DNA from: an uncultured Selenomonadales bacterium
GTDB lineage: Bacteria; Bacillota; Negativicutes; DSM-1736; Dendrosporobacteraceae
Length of the DNA stretch: 64,000 nt
Direction: 5' to 3'
NCBI GenBank assembly: GCA_946407015.1
Contig: CAMJML010000007.1
Location: 62,001-126,000, forward strand
Of this stretch, positions 1-8,183 are shown one piece after another. The translations under genes and the position numbers were made by a program. Numbering within the stretch: position 1 is the stretch's first letter; each line of letters starts with the position of its first letter. Below the pieces are notes generated by a model that saw only the letters and a list, made by a program, of their open reading frames with translations, did not search any database and had not been told where the DNA came from.

Positions 1-2
1 CA

Positions 3-224
3 GCCATTATTGATGAAGTTATCACCGTACAAACGGTTGAAGCGTATGCAACCTGTCGGGAATTAGCTAAGCTGGAGGGTCTTTTAGTGGGCATTTCGAG
101 TGGGGCAGCTGTCCATGCTGCAACCTTGCTGGCGCTTAGACCGGAAAACACCGGTAAAAACATTGTGGTGATCCTGTCTGATACCGGTGAGCGTTATTTA
201 TCCACCGCCTTGTTTGAAAAGTAA
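3..224 (+). CDS. cysK: Cysteine synthase, C-terminal fragment (cut by window edge)
   Basis: The frame is open from the window edge to TAA at 222 and encodes the last 73 residues of a PLP-dependent O-acetylserine sulfhydrylase. The GISSGAA motif is the family's glycine-rich stretch near the PLP site, and the end ([14 protein letters not shown]) is typical of CysK. The enzyme makes L-cysteine from O-acetylserine and sulfide in the cytoplasm. It converges on a persulfide-reductase/ArsR unit, so both sides of the terminator deal with sulfur. A cystathionine beta-synthase-type paralogue cannot be excluded without the N-terminus. Confidence 0.88.
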   Translation, partial: AIIDEVITVQTVEAYATCRELAKLEGLLVGISSGAAVHAATLLALRPENTGKNIVVILSDTGERYLSTALFEK

Positions 225-238
225 AGAACTTGGGTCGT

Positions 239-277
239 AATAAAAAATATCAGCGTGAAAAGCTGATATTTTTTATT
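239..277. terminator. Bidirectional terminator between cysK and arsR
   Basis: A perfect 16-bp inverted repeat (239-254 and 262-277) has a 7-nt loop. A-rich and T-rich ends give a U-tract on either strand. It lies between convergent genes. Confidence 0.85.
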
Positions 278-331
278 ACTGGTTTAATGTTGCTGCAAAG
301 CCCCAAAATCAGAATTTCTTAGACGAGCCAT

Positions 332-604
332 TTAAAACAGTTGTGCAATAATGTTGATGGCTTGCTGGTTAACGACCTTATAACAGACTTCCAAGCCATT
401 TCGTTCTCCTTCAATAATACCGGCTGCTTTTAGCTTAGCCAGGTGCTGAGAAACGGTGGATTGGGGCAGGTTCAGGCATTCCTGCATTTTGGTTACATTG
501 CACTGATTGTTGATTAAACCTCTGATGATACAAAGCCGTACGGGATGTGCCATGGCTTTGAGCAGTTCACTTTTTGCCAGATAGTCTTTCATTGCTTGCA
601 TCAT
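332..604 (-). CDS. ArsR-family regulator, probable sulfide/persulfide sensor
   Basis: This 90-residue single-domain winged helix is the usual ArsR/SmtB size. The recognition helix QSTVSQHLAKLKAAGII follows the AHPVR segment typical of the family. Cysteines sit at 25, 35, 43 and 74; 43 and 74 lie roughly where SqrR/BigR-type persulfide sensors carry reactive cysteines, but the pairing is my inference. The gene is 42 nt downstream of the CoA-disulfide reductase-rhodanese gene on the same strand and is probably co-transcribed with it. AGGTG precedes the ATG. A metal-sensing role is the alternative, since ArsR proteins also use Cys ligands. Confidence 0.85.
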   Translation of the reverse strand: MMQAMKDYLAKSELLKAMAHPVRLCIIRGLINNQCNVTKMQECLNLPQSTVSQHLAKLKAAGIIEGERNGLEVCYKVVNQQAINIIAQLF

Positions 605-646
605 CGTTCACCTGCATGGTTTGTTGCTGGAGCTATGGCATATGGA

Positions 647-2329
647 TTACTCGGCAGCATCGAAAATCCCCCGGTTGGATTGCTCTTCAGTCGTGATGGA
701 ATAGGTTTTGTAGCCGCCACTTAAATTTCTAATATATTGATAGCCATTTTGAATTAAGATACGGTATGCCAAATAACCTCTTAACCCAACCTGACAAAAG
801 AGGATCACTTCTTTGTTTTTAGGAATTTCAGCCATGCGGGAGCGCAAATCATCGAGGGGAATGTTGATGGCGCCTTCAATCGTGCCCAAGTGAAATTCAG
901 CCGGTGTTCGTACATCGATTAAAAGGCTCTTTGCTGGGTCCAATTGACTGATTTCATCCCAATGGATCACCTGGCAATCTCTTTTTACAATATTAGCCGC
1001 TACATAACCTGCCATATTGACCGGATCTTTGGCCGATGAATAAGGTGGAGCATAAGAGAGTTCCAGCTTTTCCAGATCATGAACAGTCATACCTGCACGG
1101 ATTGAGGTAGCAATCACATCAATTCTCTTTTCAACGCCGGCGTGTCCGACAGCTTGTGCACCAAGAATTTTGCCATCGGTCGGGGAGAACAGGAGTTTTA
1201 GTGAAATTGGTGTGGCACCACGATAGTAGCCGGCATGAGATAAAGAATGCGTATACGATTTCTGATAAGGAATACCAAACCGCTTCAACGTTTTTTCATT
1301 GTTCCCAGTAGACGATACAGTTAAATCAAACACTTTCAACACAGAGGTACCTTGTGTGCCGGCGTATTCATCCGCTATTTGGCAGATATGATTAGCGGCA
1401 ATCCTGCCTTGCTTATTGGCCGGGCCGGCAAGCGGGATCTGGGTTGGGTTGCCATTCACGTAATCCATAACCTCAATGGCATCTCCTACCGCATAAATGT
1501 CAGGGTTTGAGGTTTTTAAATGCTGATCAACCTTGATTCCGCCACGTTCACCCAAAGCCAGGCCGGCTGATTGTGCCAGCTTGTTATCCGGTGTGACGCC
1601 AATGCCTAAGACAATCATATCGGTTTTCAGCTGGACTTGGCTTTTCAGAGTAACCAGGGTGGAAGTTCCGACCGTTCTCACTGAAGTGATTCCATCATTC
1701 AAATAGACCTCGATGCCTTTATCTTTCAAATGTTGATGCACGAAGGCAGCCATTTCGAAGTCGATAGGCCCCATCACTTGATTGGCCATTTCAATTACGG
1801 TAACTTTAAGCCCGCGTTCTGCCAGGTTTTCCGCCAGTTCAATGCCAATAAAACCTCCGCCGACAACAATGGCTTTTCCTGGATGACGTGTATCGATGAA
1901 GTCTTTAATCGCATAGGTATCCGGAATATTTCTCATGGTAAAAACAGGGCTGGAATCAAGTCCGGGGACCGCCGGTTTTATCGGTAACGCGCCGGGGGAA
2001 AGAATTAATTTATCATAGCTTTCCCGATAAGTCCGGCCTGCTCTTAAGTCCACAACCTCCAATTCCTTATTTGCGGCATCAATCGCGGTTACTTCATTAA
2101 AAATGCGAATATCAAGGTTAAAGCGGCGGCTCATGGCTTCCGGTGTTTGCACAAGTAAATGTTCTTTTTCGCGAATCACGTCACCGACATAATAAGGCAG
2201 GCCGCAGTTGGCAAATGAAATGTGCTCCCCTTTTTCAAACAGAATAATTTCATGCTGTTCGCTGATTCTTCTTAATCGTGCTGCGGCACTGGCACCGCCT
2301 GCAACTCCGCCGACAATCAAAATTTTCAT
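647..2329 (-). CDS. CoA-disulfide/persulfide reductase with C-terminal rhodanese domain
   Basis: The 560-residue protein is a flavin NAD(P)H-disulfide reductase fused to a rhodanese domain. It starts with the FAD dinucleotide fold (MKILIVGGVAGG), has SFANCGLPYY with the single redox Cys42 of CoADR enzymes, a second nucleotide fold (VVGGGFIGIELAE) and VYAVGDA, then the dimerisation domain. The last 100 residues form a rhodanese with active-site loop CQVGLR (Cys about 512). Known family members reduce CoA disulfide, CoA persulfide or polysulfide with NADH in the cytoplasm. I chose ATG 2329 because AAGGAGGG precedes it; an in-frame ATG 21 nt upstream lacks a site. It is followed by arsR in the same direction. 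Confidence 0.92.
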   Translation of the reverse strand: MKILIVGGVAGGASAAARLRRISEQHEIILFEKGEHISFANCGLPYYVGDVIREKEHLLVQTPEAMSRRFNLDIRIFNEVTAIDAANKELEVVDLRAGRTYRESYDKLILSPGALPIKPAVPGLDSSPVFTMRNIPDTYAIKDFIDTRHPGKAIVVGGGFIGIELAENLAERGLKVTVIEMANQVMGPIDFEMAAFVHQHLKDKGIEVYLNDGITSVRTVGTSTLVTLKSQVQLKTDMIVLGIGVTPDNKLAQSAGLALGERGGIKVDQHLKTSNPDIYAVGDAIEVMDYVNGNPTQIPLAGPANKQGRIAANHICQIADEYAGTQGTSVLKVFDLTVSSTGNNEKTLKRFGIPYQKSYTHSLSHAGYYRGATPISLKLLFSPTDGKILGAQAVGHAGVEKRIDVIATSIRAGMTVHDLEKLELSYAPPYSSAKDPVNMAGYVAANIVKRDCQVIHWDEISQLDPAKSLLIDVRTPAEFHLGTIEGAINIPLDDLRSRMAEIPKNKEVILFCQVGLRGYLAYRILIQNGYQYIRNLSGGYKTYSITTEEQSNRGIFDAAE

Positions 2330-2365
2330 AATAAAACCCTCCTTATGCATATTGTTTATATCTAT

Positions 2366-2394
2366 ATATTATGATAATACGATATATCTGACAA
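2366..2394 (-). promoter_or_regulatory. Promoter with overlapping palindromic operator for the CoADR-arsR unit
   Basis: On the minus strand TTGTCA (2389-2394) and TAATAT (2366-2371) are 17 nt apart, a sigma-70-type promoter. A 13-bp perfect palindrome, TATTAT-n-ATAATA (2367-2379), covers the -10 and part of the spacer. AT-rich palindromes over promoters are typical ArsR operators, so autoregulation by the downstream ArsR protein is inferred. Confidence 0.6.
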
Positions 2395-2427
2395 ACAAAT
2401 TTTAATTTAGTTCTTTGAATATACACC

Positions 2428-2919
2428 TTATAGTACAAGCGTCATATCAAACCATTGGGAGCCGCCATGGGTTGAGCCTGAAACTCCGGAACTGGTAAAG
2501 CCAAAGGTTTGATAGTAGTCTAATAAACCTGCTTTACAAGTAAGAATGACCTGGCTGCGCCCCGTGGTTTTTGCCAGATCAATAAATGCGTTCATTAATT
2601 GGGCTGCAATTCCTTGCTGGCGATATTCCGGCAACACATCCAAGCCAAACACCGCCAGGTGTTTGCCTGTCGGGATATGGTGCTGAGTATGATGAAACAT
2701 TGCATCATAAATGACCGGGCTGTTTGTGGCACAACCGTTAATAAATCCGATCATGGAGCCAGCGCTTTCAGCGACTAGGAATGATTCCGGAAAAGCGGCA
2801 ATCCTAGCCTGGAACGATTGCCGGGAGGCCGCCTCAGCCGGTGGAAAGCAAATGGCTTCTATTTCTGCTATATGATCCAAATCATCAGGTTGAACAGTAC
2901 GAATCTTAATGTTTGACAT
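2428..2919 (-). CDS. GNAT family N-acetyltransferase
   Basis: The 163-residue GNAT fold has the beta4-alpha3 segment with VLPEYRQQGIAAQLM, matching the acetyl-CoA pyrophosphate loop (Q/RxxGxG/A), preceded by HLAVFGLDV. The closing LTCKAGLLDYYQTFGF is typical of arylalkylamine/YjaB-like branches. The substrate cannot be told. ATG 2919 is chosen because GGAGGG lies 4 nt upstream; a longer frame extends to 2982 without a site. The gene stands alone, divergent from the ferritin-like gene at 3027. Confidence 0.8.
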   Translation of the reverse strand: MSNIKIRTVQPDDLDHIAEIEAICFPPAEAASRQSFQARIAAFPESFLVAESAGSMIGFINGCATNSPVIYDAMFHHTQHHIPTGKHLAVFGLDVLPEYRQQGIAAQLMNAFIDLAKTTGRSQVILTCKAGLLDYYQTFGFTSSGVSGSTHGGSQWFDMTLVL

Positions 2920-3026
2920 GGGTCCCTCCACGTGTAAATAATAACTTGCAGCAATATTTTGCTCTGCAGGAAAAATATGCATCCTTGTTTAAGTATACAC
3001 TAAATCTTTTCGTTAGGGGGGTTAGC

Positions 3027-3527
3027 ATGGATATTTTTGATTTCGCATTAAAAATGGAATTGGATGGTGAACAATTTTATCGGAATCTTGCTGAAAAAGT
3101 GCAGTATGAAGATTTGCAAGCTGTTTTAAATGGTCTCGCTGATGATGAACGCCGTCATTATCAGATTATCGAACAAGCCAAAAATCAAACTATGGAAAAT
3201 ATCGATCAAGCTCCTTTTATAGAGACCGTTCAAAATGTGTTTGCCGGCCGCAGTGAAACCTTCTGGCAGAGTGTGGATGTGACAGCGAAACTTAAACATG
3301 AGCAAATTGACGTATATCGTGCTGCTTTAATCAAGGAGCAGGAGAGTGTGGCTTTATATCAGAAAATGAAAGCAACGGCCGAAAAACCTGTGGATCAAGC
3401 CATCTGTGAGAAACTCATGCACGAAGAAGCCAAGCATGTTGAAATACTGGAAGATATTATTGACATGCTCAATCACGTTCATGATTGGGTCGAAGCTGCT
3501 GAATTTAATCATAAAAAGTTATATTAG
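3027..3527 (+). CDS. Ferritin-like/rubrerythrin-type diiron protein without rubredoxin domain
   Basis: The 166-residue four-helix protein repeats the diiron pattern Glu ... E-x2-H: an early Glu (EQFY) with DDERRH, and KEQES with HEEAKHVEIL. This matches the erythrin domain of rubrerythrin. No CxxC rubredoxin domain follows, so it belongs to the short YciE/rubrerythrin-like forms of anaerobes. Such proteins handle peroxide or iron, but the activity is not known for this branch. AGGGGGG precedes the ATG at 3027. The gene is monocistronic with its own terminator. Confidence 0.85.
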   Translation: MDIFDFALKMELDGEQFYRNLAEKVQYEDLQAVLNGLADDERRHYQIIEQAKNQTMENIDQAPFIETVQNVFAGRSETFWQSVDVTAKLKHEQIDVYRAALIKEQESVALYQKMKATAEKPVDQAICEKLMHEEAKHVEILEDIIDMLNHVHDWVEAAEFNHKKLY

Positions 3528-3556
3528 CACTGGATCCATTGTAGTTTTTTTAAAAG

Positions 3557-3586
3557 AACCGGCCTTATGACAAGCCGGTTTTTTTG
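3557..3586 (+). terminator. Intrinsic terminator of the rubrerythrin-like gene
   Basis: A GC-rich hairpin (3557-3563 with 3574-3580) is followed by a run of T. Confidence 0.85.
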
Positions 3587-3741
3587 TTTATCAGCAGGAC
3601 GGTCCTGCAGGATTCTGAAATTGTATTTTTAGAAACTTGCTGCTAGGACTGATGCGTGAAAATTAGTAAATAGTTCCTATCGTATTTTAGTATGGAAATA
3701 TGATATAAATAAAGTGTAATATTTACATAAGAGGTGAATTT

Positions 3742-4506
3742 ATGGCAAAAAAGCTAGGCCTGATAGTTCTTTTCCTGATGCTTATGACGGTGAATGCTTT
3801 GGCAGCGTCATTGGAACGGGAAATCAAAGCTGATTTAAAAAGCTTTAACGGGCAAGTGGGGATTTACGCCAAGAATCTGAAAACAGGCAAGGAAATAAAA
3901 TTTAATGAAAATACTATTTTCCCGACAGCCTCAACCAGCAAGCTCGTCGTAGCATTAGCAACTTATCAATATTTATATCCTACCGCCAGTACACAACAAA
4001 AGTATCGGTACGAAAATAATATTAAATATATGATGGTGGTTAGTGATAATGCCTCCTTCGATGAGTTGCTAAATGAGATAGATTCTTCCAAACCCGATGC
4101 ACTAAACCGGGTTATAAAAGACTTGCGGCTTAAAAAAACACAGATTCACAATAAAGAAGCCTATAAAAAATATGCTTATCATAGCGTGACGACCCCCAGT
4201 GAGATGGGAAAAGTATTTGAGGCTATTTTTTTAGGCAAATATTTGGATCGCCAAAAAAGCAATGACTTAAAATATTATCTTGCTAACACGATTTTTTCTG
4301 AGGAAATCCCTCGCTATATGCTGACACCTGTCTATCATAAAGTCGGGCAATTGGATGAAGTTCTTTGTGATGTCGGTATCGTAGATGATGGCAAGGACCA
4401 AATATTGATTAGTGCTTATACCCGTTCCAATCAGTCGGAAGCTTATTCCAGTGATTTCATTGCCAATATTTCTGCAAAATTATACAATGAATTACGCCGA
4501 AAGTAG
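3742..4506 (+). CDS. Secreted class A beta-lactamase-like serine hydrolase
   Basis: The 254-residue protein starts with a signal peptide (KLGLIVLFLMLMTVNALAA). It carries the serine-hydrolase signature: STSK (S-x-x-K, nucleophile Ser), SDN in MVVSDNASF, and KVG in place of the usual KTG. These are the motifs of class A beta-lactamases/PBP-like hydrolases. The omega-loop Glu is not obvious, so true lactamase activity is doubtful; a wall-modifying or penicillin-binding role is as likely. The next gene, a peptidoglycan-binding 3D protein, starts 8 nt after the stop, which favours an envelope role. AGAGGTG precedes the ATG. Confidence 0.85.
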   Translation: MAKKLGLIVLFLMLMTVNALAASLEREIKADLKSFNGQVGIYAKNLKTGKEIKFNENTIFPTASTSKLVVALATYQYLYPTASTQQKYRYENNIKYMMVVSDNASFDELLNEIDSSKPDALNRVIKDLRLKKTQIHNKEAYKKYAYHSVTTPSEMGKVFEAIFLGKYLDRQKSNDLKYYLANTIFSEEIPRYMLTPVYHKVGQLDEVLCDVGIVDDGKDQILISAYTRSNQSEAYSSDFIANISAKLYNELRRK

Positions 4507-4514
4507 GTGTATCG

Positions 4515-5132
4515 ATGAATTGGAAAAAGATTACGCTCCTGGCGCTGCTTGTTGCTGTTCTTCCTTCGGTTGTCTATGCGGCCAATATTAATATTTCAAC
4601 CCGCTATGGCATGAAAGGTGATAATGTCAGGCTGATCCAGAAATATCTGACTAAAGCCGGTTTCTTTTACGAAAAAATTGACGGGGTCTTTGGCACGAAA
4701 ACCTTGTCGGCAGTTAAAGAATTTCAGTATGCGGCCGGTTTGCCCAGTGATGGCTTGGTTGGGAATGCTACGCTGAATGCATTGCGTACCTATAATCCAG
4801 CGGCTGTCAAAGCACGCAAAAAAGTGCCGGAGCGGCCGGGCGTTTCGAAACCGTCGGGAACCGTGGTTTCGATGATTGCCACAGCGTATACCCGTTATGA
4901 TGAGGGGTGTACCGACTATACGTATCGGGGAAATTATCTCAAACGCGGGTTAGTTGCTGTCGATCCCAATGTTATTCCACTAGGCACAAAACTTTACATA
5001 CCTGGATATGGCCACGCAGTCGCCGATGATATCGGCGGAGCCATCAAAGGAAATCGAATTGATTTAGCCATGGATAGCATTGATGAGGCTATGCAGTATG
5101 GAGTCCGGTCTGTTGAGGTAGTTATTTTGTAA
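4515..5132 (+). CDS. Secreted peptidoglycan-binding protein with 3D (lytic transglycosylase-like) domain
   Basis: A signal peptide (residues 1-22) is followed by a PG_binding_1 domain (GMKGDNVRLIQKYL ... DGVFGTKTL) at about 30-95 and a C-terminal 3D domain at about 115-205. The 3D domain shows GLVAVDPNVIPLGTKLYI and three catalytic-type Asp in VADDIGG and IDLAMDS. The domain is shared with MltA, YocH/YabE and SleB-associated wall hydrolases and is thought to cleave glycan strands. The gene is translationally close to the serine hydrolase gene upstream (8 nt), so the two form an operon. Signal peptide plus wall anchor place it outside the membrane. Confidence 0.88.
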   Translation: MNWKKITLLALLVAVLPSVVYAANINISTRYGMKGDNVRLIQKYLTKAGFFYEKIDGVFGTKTLSAVKEFQYAAGLPSDGLVGNATLNALRTYNPAAVKARKKVPERPGVSKPSGTVVSMIATAYTRYDEGCTDYTYRGNYLKRGLVAVDPNVIPLGTKLYIPGYGHAVADDIGGAIKGNRIDLAMDSIDEAMQYGVRSVEVVIL

Positions 5133-5156
5133 TATCGATATTTTTTTGAGTAAATC

Positions 5157-5196
5157 ATTAAAGCCTTATTTGCTAACATGCGAATAAGGCTTTAAT
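5157..5196 (+). terminator. Hairpin closing the 3D-protein operon
   Basis: A perfect 14-bp stem (5157-5170 with 5183-5196) lies 25 nt after the stop. The T-tract is weak, so termination efficiency is uncertain. Confidence 0.65.
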
Positions 5197-5361
5197 TGCT
5201 ATGTTATTGAAGATTTTTAAGCAAGTTTTTGGATCAGCAGGGGTTTCATGATGGGATGGCAAAATAACAACAAATAACAGTGCTGCAGTAAAAAACAGGA
5301 ATTTGTAATAGAAAATAAGCGTAGGAGGTGGACTCAGGGCTAGCCATTGTCCTGATCAACG

Positions 5362-6111
5362 ATGAATAAAACGATACGGTTTAAAGTTCTCGAACTGGAT
5401 TTACTGAACACAGCCCAGAAGATCAATCCGGTATTGGTTTGGGATGACCAGGAGGCAACCTTGATTGATGCCGGGCTGCCGGGGCAGTTTGAACCATTAA
5501 GGCGAGCGGTAGAGCAAACCGGAAAATCGATCTGCGATATCAAACACCTGATTTTAACCCATCAAGACTGGGATCATATTGGAACCGTTCCTGATATTCT
5601 CCGATGTTGTAACGGTCAGGTAAGCGTCTATGCCCATCAACTGGAAAAGCCGTATTTAGAGGGAAAAATCCCTTACCTGAAACTAACCCCAGCGAAAATG
5701 GCTTCAAGAATTCAAGCGGCCGCAGAGGCTTTTAGGCCAAAACTTGCGGCTCTGTTTGCAGCGATTCCAACTTTTTCAATTGACCACGCTTTGACAGACG
5801 AAGTACTGCCTATTCATGGAGGGCTTCAAATCATTCATACTCCCGGACACACGCCGGGGCACCTGTGTGTCTTTGTACAGGCCCAGGGCCTCTTAATCGC
5901 CGGTGATCAACTGCGGGTTGAGAATGGTCTGCTGGCTGGACCTGCTGCTGAACATACAATCGACATGCCGGCTGCTTTCCGGTCCATGCAAAAACTAACT
6001 CATATTCCGATTGACCGCGTTTGTTGTTATCATGGTGGTCTGGCTGCACATGAAGTCACCCGCCGCATTGCCGGATTGGCTGCTGGAGGTTGCAACAATG
6101 AAATCAGGTAG
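5362..6111 (+). CDS. MBL-fold metallo-hydrolase
   Basis: The 249-residue protein has the metallo-beta-lactamase motif as THQDWDH (a Q and W variant of HxHxDH), then HTPGHTPGH, GD in AGDQL and a late His (YHGG). The fold binds one or two Zn or Fe ions. It resembles glyoxalase II/YcbL-type hydrolases, but the substrate is unknown. The start is odd: the strong AGGAGGTGG site (5323-5331) is about 30 nt upstream of ATG 5362 and no nearer site exists; an in-frame stop at 5353 blocks longer forms. It sits 110 nt before cblT, on the same strand. Confidence 0.82.
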   Translation: MNKTIRFKVLELDLLNTAQKINPVLVWDDQEATLIDAGLPGQFEPLRRAVEQTGKSICDIKHLILTHQDWDHIGTVPDILRCCNGQVSVYAHQLEKPYLEGKIPYLKLTPAKMASRIQAAAEAFRPKLAALFAAIPTFSIDHALTDEVLPIHGGLQIIHTPGHTPGHLCVFVQAQGLLIAGDQLRVENGLLAGPAAEHTIDMPAAFRSMQKLTHIPIDRVCCYHGGLAAHEVTRRIAGLAAGGCNNEIR

Positions 6112-6221
6112 TGAATCCAGGGAAGAAATCCATGAACTGGAGAATTGACACTGGGCTGATGCCGTTGAAGCGGGAACTGGAGATTGGCATAAAGTGCATG
6201 AATGGTTAGGAGATGGAAAAA

Positions 6222-6749
6222 TTGAAAATCAGGAAAATGGTTTTATCAGCATTGCTGATTGCCTGTTCTTTTGTTGGTGCCAATATAAAAGTACTAGGAA
6301 GTATTGCCTTTGATTCTTTGCCCGGTTTTATCGGGGCTCTTTTACTTGGACCGGCATATGGTGCTGGAATTGGAGCGATTGGACATCTTCTGACCGCCTT
6401 ACTGGCCGGTTTTCCTTTAACTCCGGCAGTACATGGGATTACCATGTTGATCATGGCGGCAACTATGGCAATATTTGGGGGTGTTTATAAAAGATTTGCT
6501 CAAGGAAATGCCCGCTCTTTGATGGGTGCGCTGTTGGCAGCTTTTGCTGCTATTTTGGTCAATGCCCCCATTGCTTTGTTGATTTTAACTCCCTTACTAC
6601 AGCCTGTTATCGGAACAAGTGGAATTTTAGCCTTGCTGCCGGTACTTTCTGTTGTTGCGGCTGTCAATATTTTTGGCGCTTTCGTTCTTTATTGGCTTGT
6701 AGGAGCAAATTTCACCTATACAATGAGTGAGAAAAAACATGAAAGTTAG
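6222..6749 (+). CDS. cblT: ECF transporter substrate-binding (S) component, probable alpha-ribazole transporter
   Basis: A hydrophobic protein of about 175 residues with five to six membrane segments and the AxxxA-rich first helix (VLSALLIACSFVGANIKV) of ECF S components; SLPGFIGALLLGP and GAIGHLL are typical. It overlaps by 11 nt a gene for a CblS-type kinase, the known partner in alpha-ribazole salvage for cobamide synthesis; the assignment rests on this pairing. No ECF ATPase or T subunit is nearby, so it would use a shared module. I prefer TTG 6222: the AGGAG site abuts the ATG at 6213 with no spacing but is 9 nt from this TTG. Confidence 0.75.
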   Translation: MKIRKMVLSALLIACSFVGANIKVLGSIAFDSLPGFIGALLLGPAYGAGIGAIGHLLTALLAGFPLTPAVHGITMLIMAATMAIFGGVYKRFAQGNARSLMGALLAAFAAILVNAPIALLILTPLLQPVIGTSGILALLPVLSVVAAVNIFGAFVLYWLVGANFTYTMSEKKHES

Positions 6750-7485
6750 GAAAATCAGGGATTTAAGCTTAATCGAACTGACCCAGGATAAAACGCTGGT
6801 CGTTGCTTGCGACAGCTGCGGTGGAGCAGGAATGAAGGCCGGTGATGTGCTGCAGGTTTCACCCCGGATAACGGGGCAATTTACGGCGAGAGTGGTGCTG
6901 TTTGAAGTATTGTGTGCTGGGGCGGAAGTCGTTTGTCTGACCAATACGGTTTGTAATGAAATGGAAAACACCGGTAAAGACGTGCGGTATGGTATCGAAG
7001 CCGAACTGATAAAAGCCGGGATCGACCAAGTCGTGCTTACTGGCAGCACAGAGGAGAATTTCGCAACCATTTCAACCGGAATAGGCATTACGGCGATTGG
7101 CATCGCTCATCCTGCAAGCTTAAAAATCAATAGAATTGATGGAGAGGCCGAGCTCATTGCTTTTGGGCAGCCGAAAGTCGGTGCAGAAATTTTGACAGCA
7201 AAAGCTGGTGAGATCGCCAATTATGATATTGTTCAATATTTACTGGCTCAGGATGAAGTTTGTGAAATCGTTCCAGTCGGTTCAAAAGGGATTTTACATG
7301 AAGCCCGGGAATTGGCTAAATACAATCAGTTAGAACTTCAACTGGAGGCACAACATCAAGTCGATATCGAAAAATCGGCAGGACCTTGCTCGGTTATTCT
7401 CGCAGCTGTTCGCGCGGCAGGTGTTGATAAAATGCTGTCCCGGCCATATGCAGCAAGGATTGGAAAGCTGCTGCATCGATTATAG
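6739..7485 (+). CDS. cblS: AIR synthase-related protein, probable alpha-ribazole kinase
   Basis: The 248-residue protein has PurM/ThiL-like features: VVACDSCGGAGMKAGD (Asp-rich nucleotide-metal loop), TGSTEENF and a glycine-rich ending. As I recall, the family was characterised as CblS, which phosphorylates alpha-ribazole so it can enter the lower-ligand pathway of cobalamin. The upstream overlapping S component gene supports this. ATG 6739 overlaps the end of cblT by 11 nt, which suggests translational coupling; a GTG at 6727 is an alternative. No cobalamin riboswitch was recognised upstream. Confidence 0.72.
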   Translation: MKVRKIRDLSLIELTQDKTLVVACDSCGGAGMKAGDVLQVSPRITGQFTARVVLFEVLCAGAEVVCLTNTVCNEMENTGKDVRYGIEAELIKAGIDQVVLTGSTEENFATISTGIGITAIGIAHPASLKINRIDGEAELIAFGQPKVGAEILTAKAGEIANYDIVQYLLAQDEVCEIVPVGSKGILHEARELAKYNQLELQLEAQHQVDIEKSAGPCSVILAAVRAAGVDKMLSRPYAARIGKLLHRL

Positions 7486-7557
7486 TAAGTTAAGGTCTAT
7501 ATTCCCTGCGTTTCTTGTCAATAATAGGGGAAATAGCTTTAAAAGGAGAGAGTCGCC

Positions 7558-7953
7558 ATGAATCAAGTATTGCAATTCTTAACTGATAATCCGACGTTTT
7601 ACCTGGCTACCGTGGATGGGAACATTCCGAAAGTACGACCTTTTGGATTTATCATGATTCATCAGGACAAGCTTTATTTTTGCACCAGTAATCAAAAAGA
7701 AGTGTACAAACAGCTTAAAGCCAATCCTCGTTTTGAGATTTCCACAACGTCGAAAACCGGTGAATGGCTGCGGCTTAGCGGTGAGGCTGTATTTCATACA
7801 ACCCCAGAAACCAAACAGGCCGCCATTACGGCAGCACCGTTTCTGAGCAGACTTTATCGTGTAGATGATTCTATTTTTGAATTGTTTTATATTAAAAATG
7901 CTGAGGCTGTTTTTCAAGATATGAAAGGCGAACGGCGTGTAATCAAATTTTAG
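7558..7953 (+). CDS. Pyridoxamine 5'-phosphate oxidase-family FMN protein
   Basis: The 131-residue split-barrel protein begins with FLTDNPTFYLATVDGNIPKVRPFG, the standard start of single-domain PPOX-like flavin proteins, and continues with LYFCTSNQKEVYKQLKANPRFEIS. The family binds FMN or F420 and reduces unknown small molecules. It lacks the C-terminal region of true PdxH, so it is not expected to make PLP. AAGGAGA precedes the ATG. It stands alone between a possible end of the cbl operon and its own terminator. Confidence 0.85.
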   Translation: MNQVLQFLTDNPTFYLATVDGNIPKVRPFGFIMIHQDKLYFCTSNQKEVYKQLKANPRFEISTTSKTGEWLRLSGEAVFHTTPETKQAAITAAPFLSRLYRVDDSIFELFYIKNAEAVFQDMKGERRVIKF

Positions 7954-7979
7954 CAAGCTGCTTCCTTATAAGGTTTTGC

Positions 7980-8010
7980 AATCCGGTAGTTTATGCTGCC
8001 GGATTTTTTA
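7980..8010 (+). terminator. Intrinsic terminator after the PPOX gene
   Basis: A 10-bp stem with one G-U pair (7980-7989 with 7996-8005) is followed by a T-run. Confidence 0.88.
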
Positions 8011-8183
8011 TTGACAAGGGATTCGTTTGAATTGCGGGTTAAGAGAAGAACGTGCACATGAAAAAACATCGTCATAACAAAAAAAGAGCAAAATCAATTA
8101 TTAATTGTCCAAAGAATGGCCGCGATTTTTTTTGTTATACTAAATGATGCGAAACCAACAGATGAATTCAAGGAGTGGCTATA

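Noticed and set aside
6098-6212. Possible gene remnant or cobalamin riboswitch before cblT
   Set aside because: A 16-codon frame and a short direct repeat (GAACTGGAGA) are visible, but no B12-box or conserved riboswitch core can be matched and the frame stops early.
8105-8141. Promoter TTGTCC/TATACT before the MBL gene
   Set aside because: The spacing of 25 nt is too long for a sigma-70 promoter.
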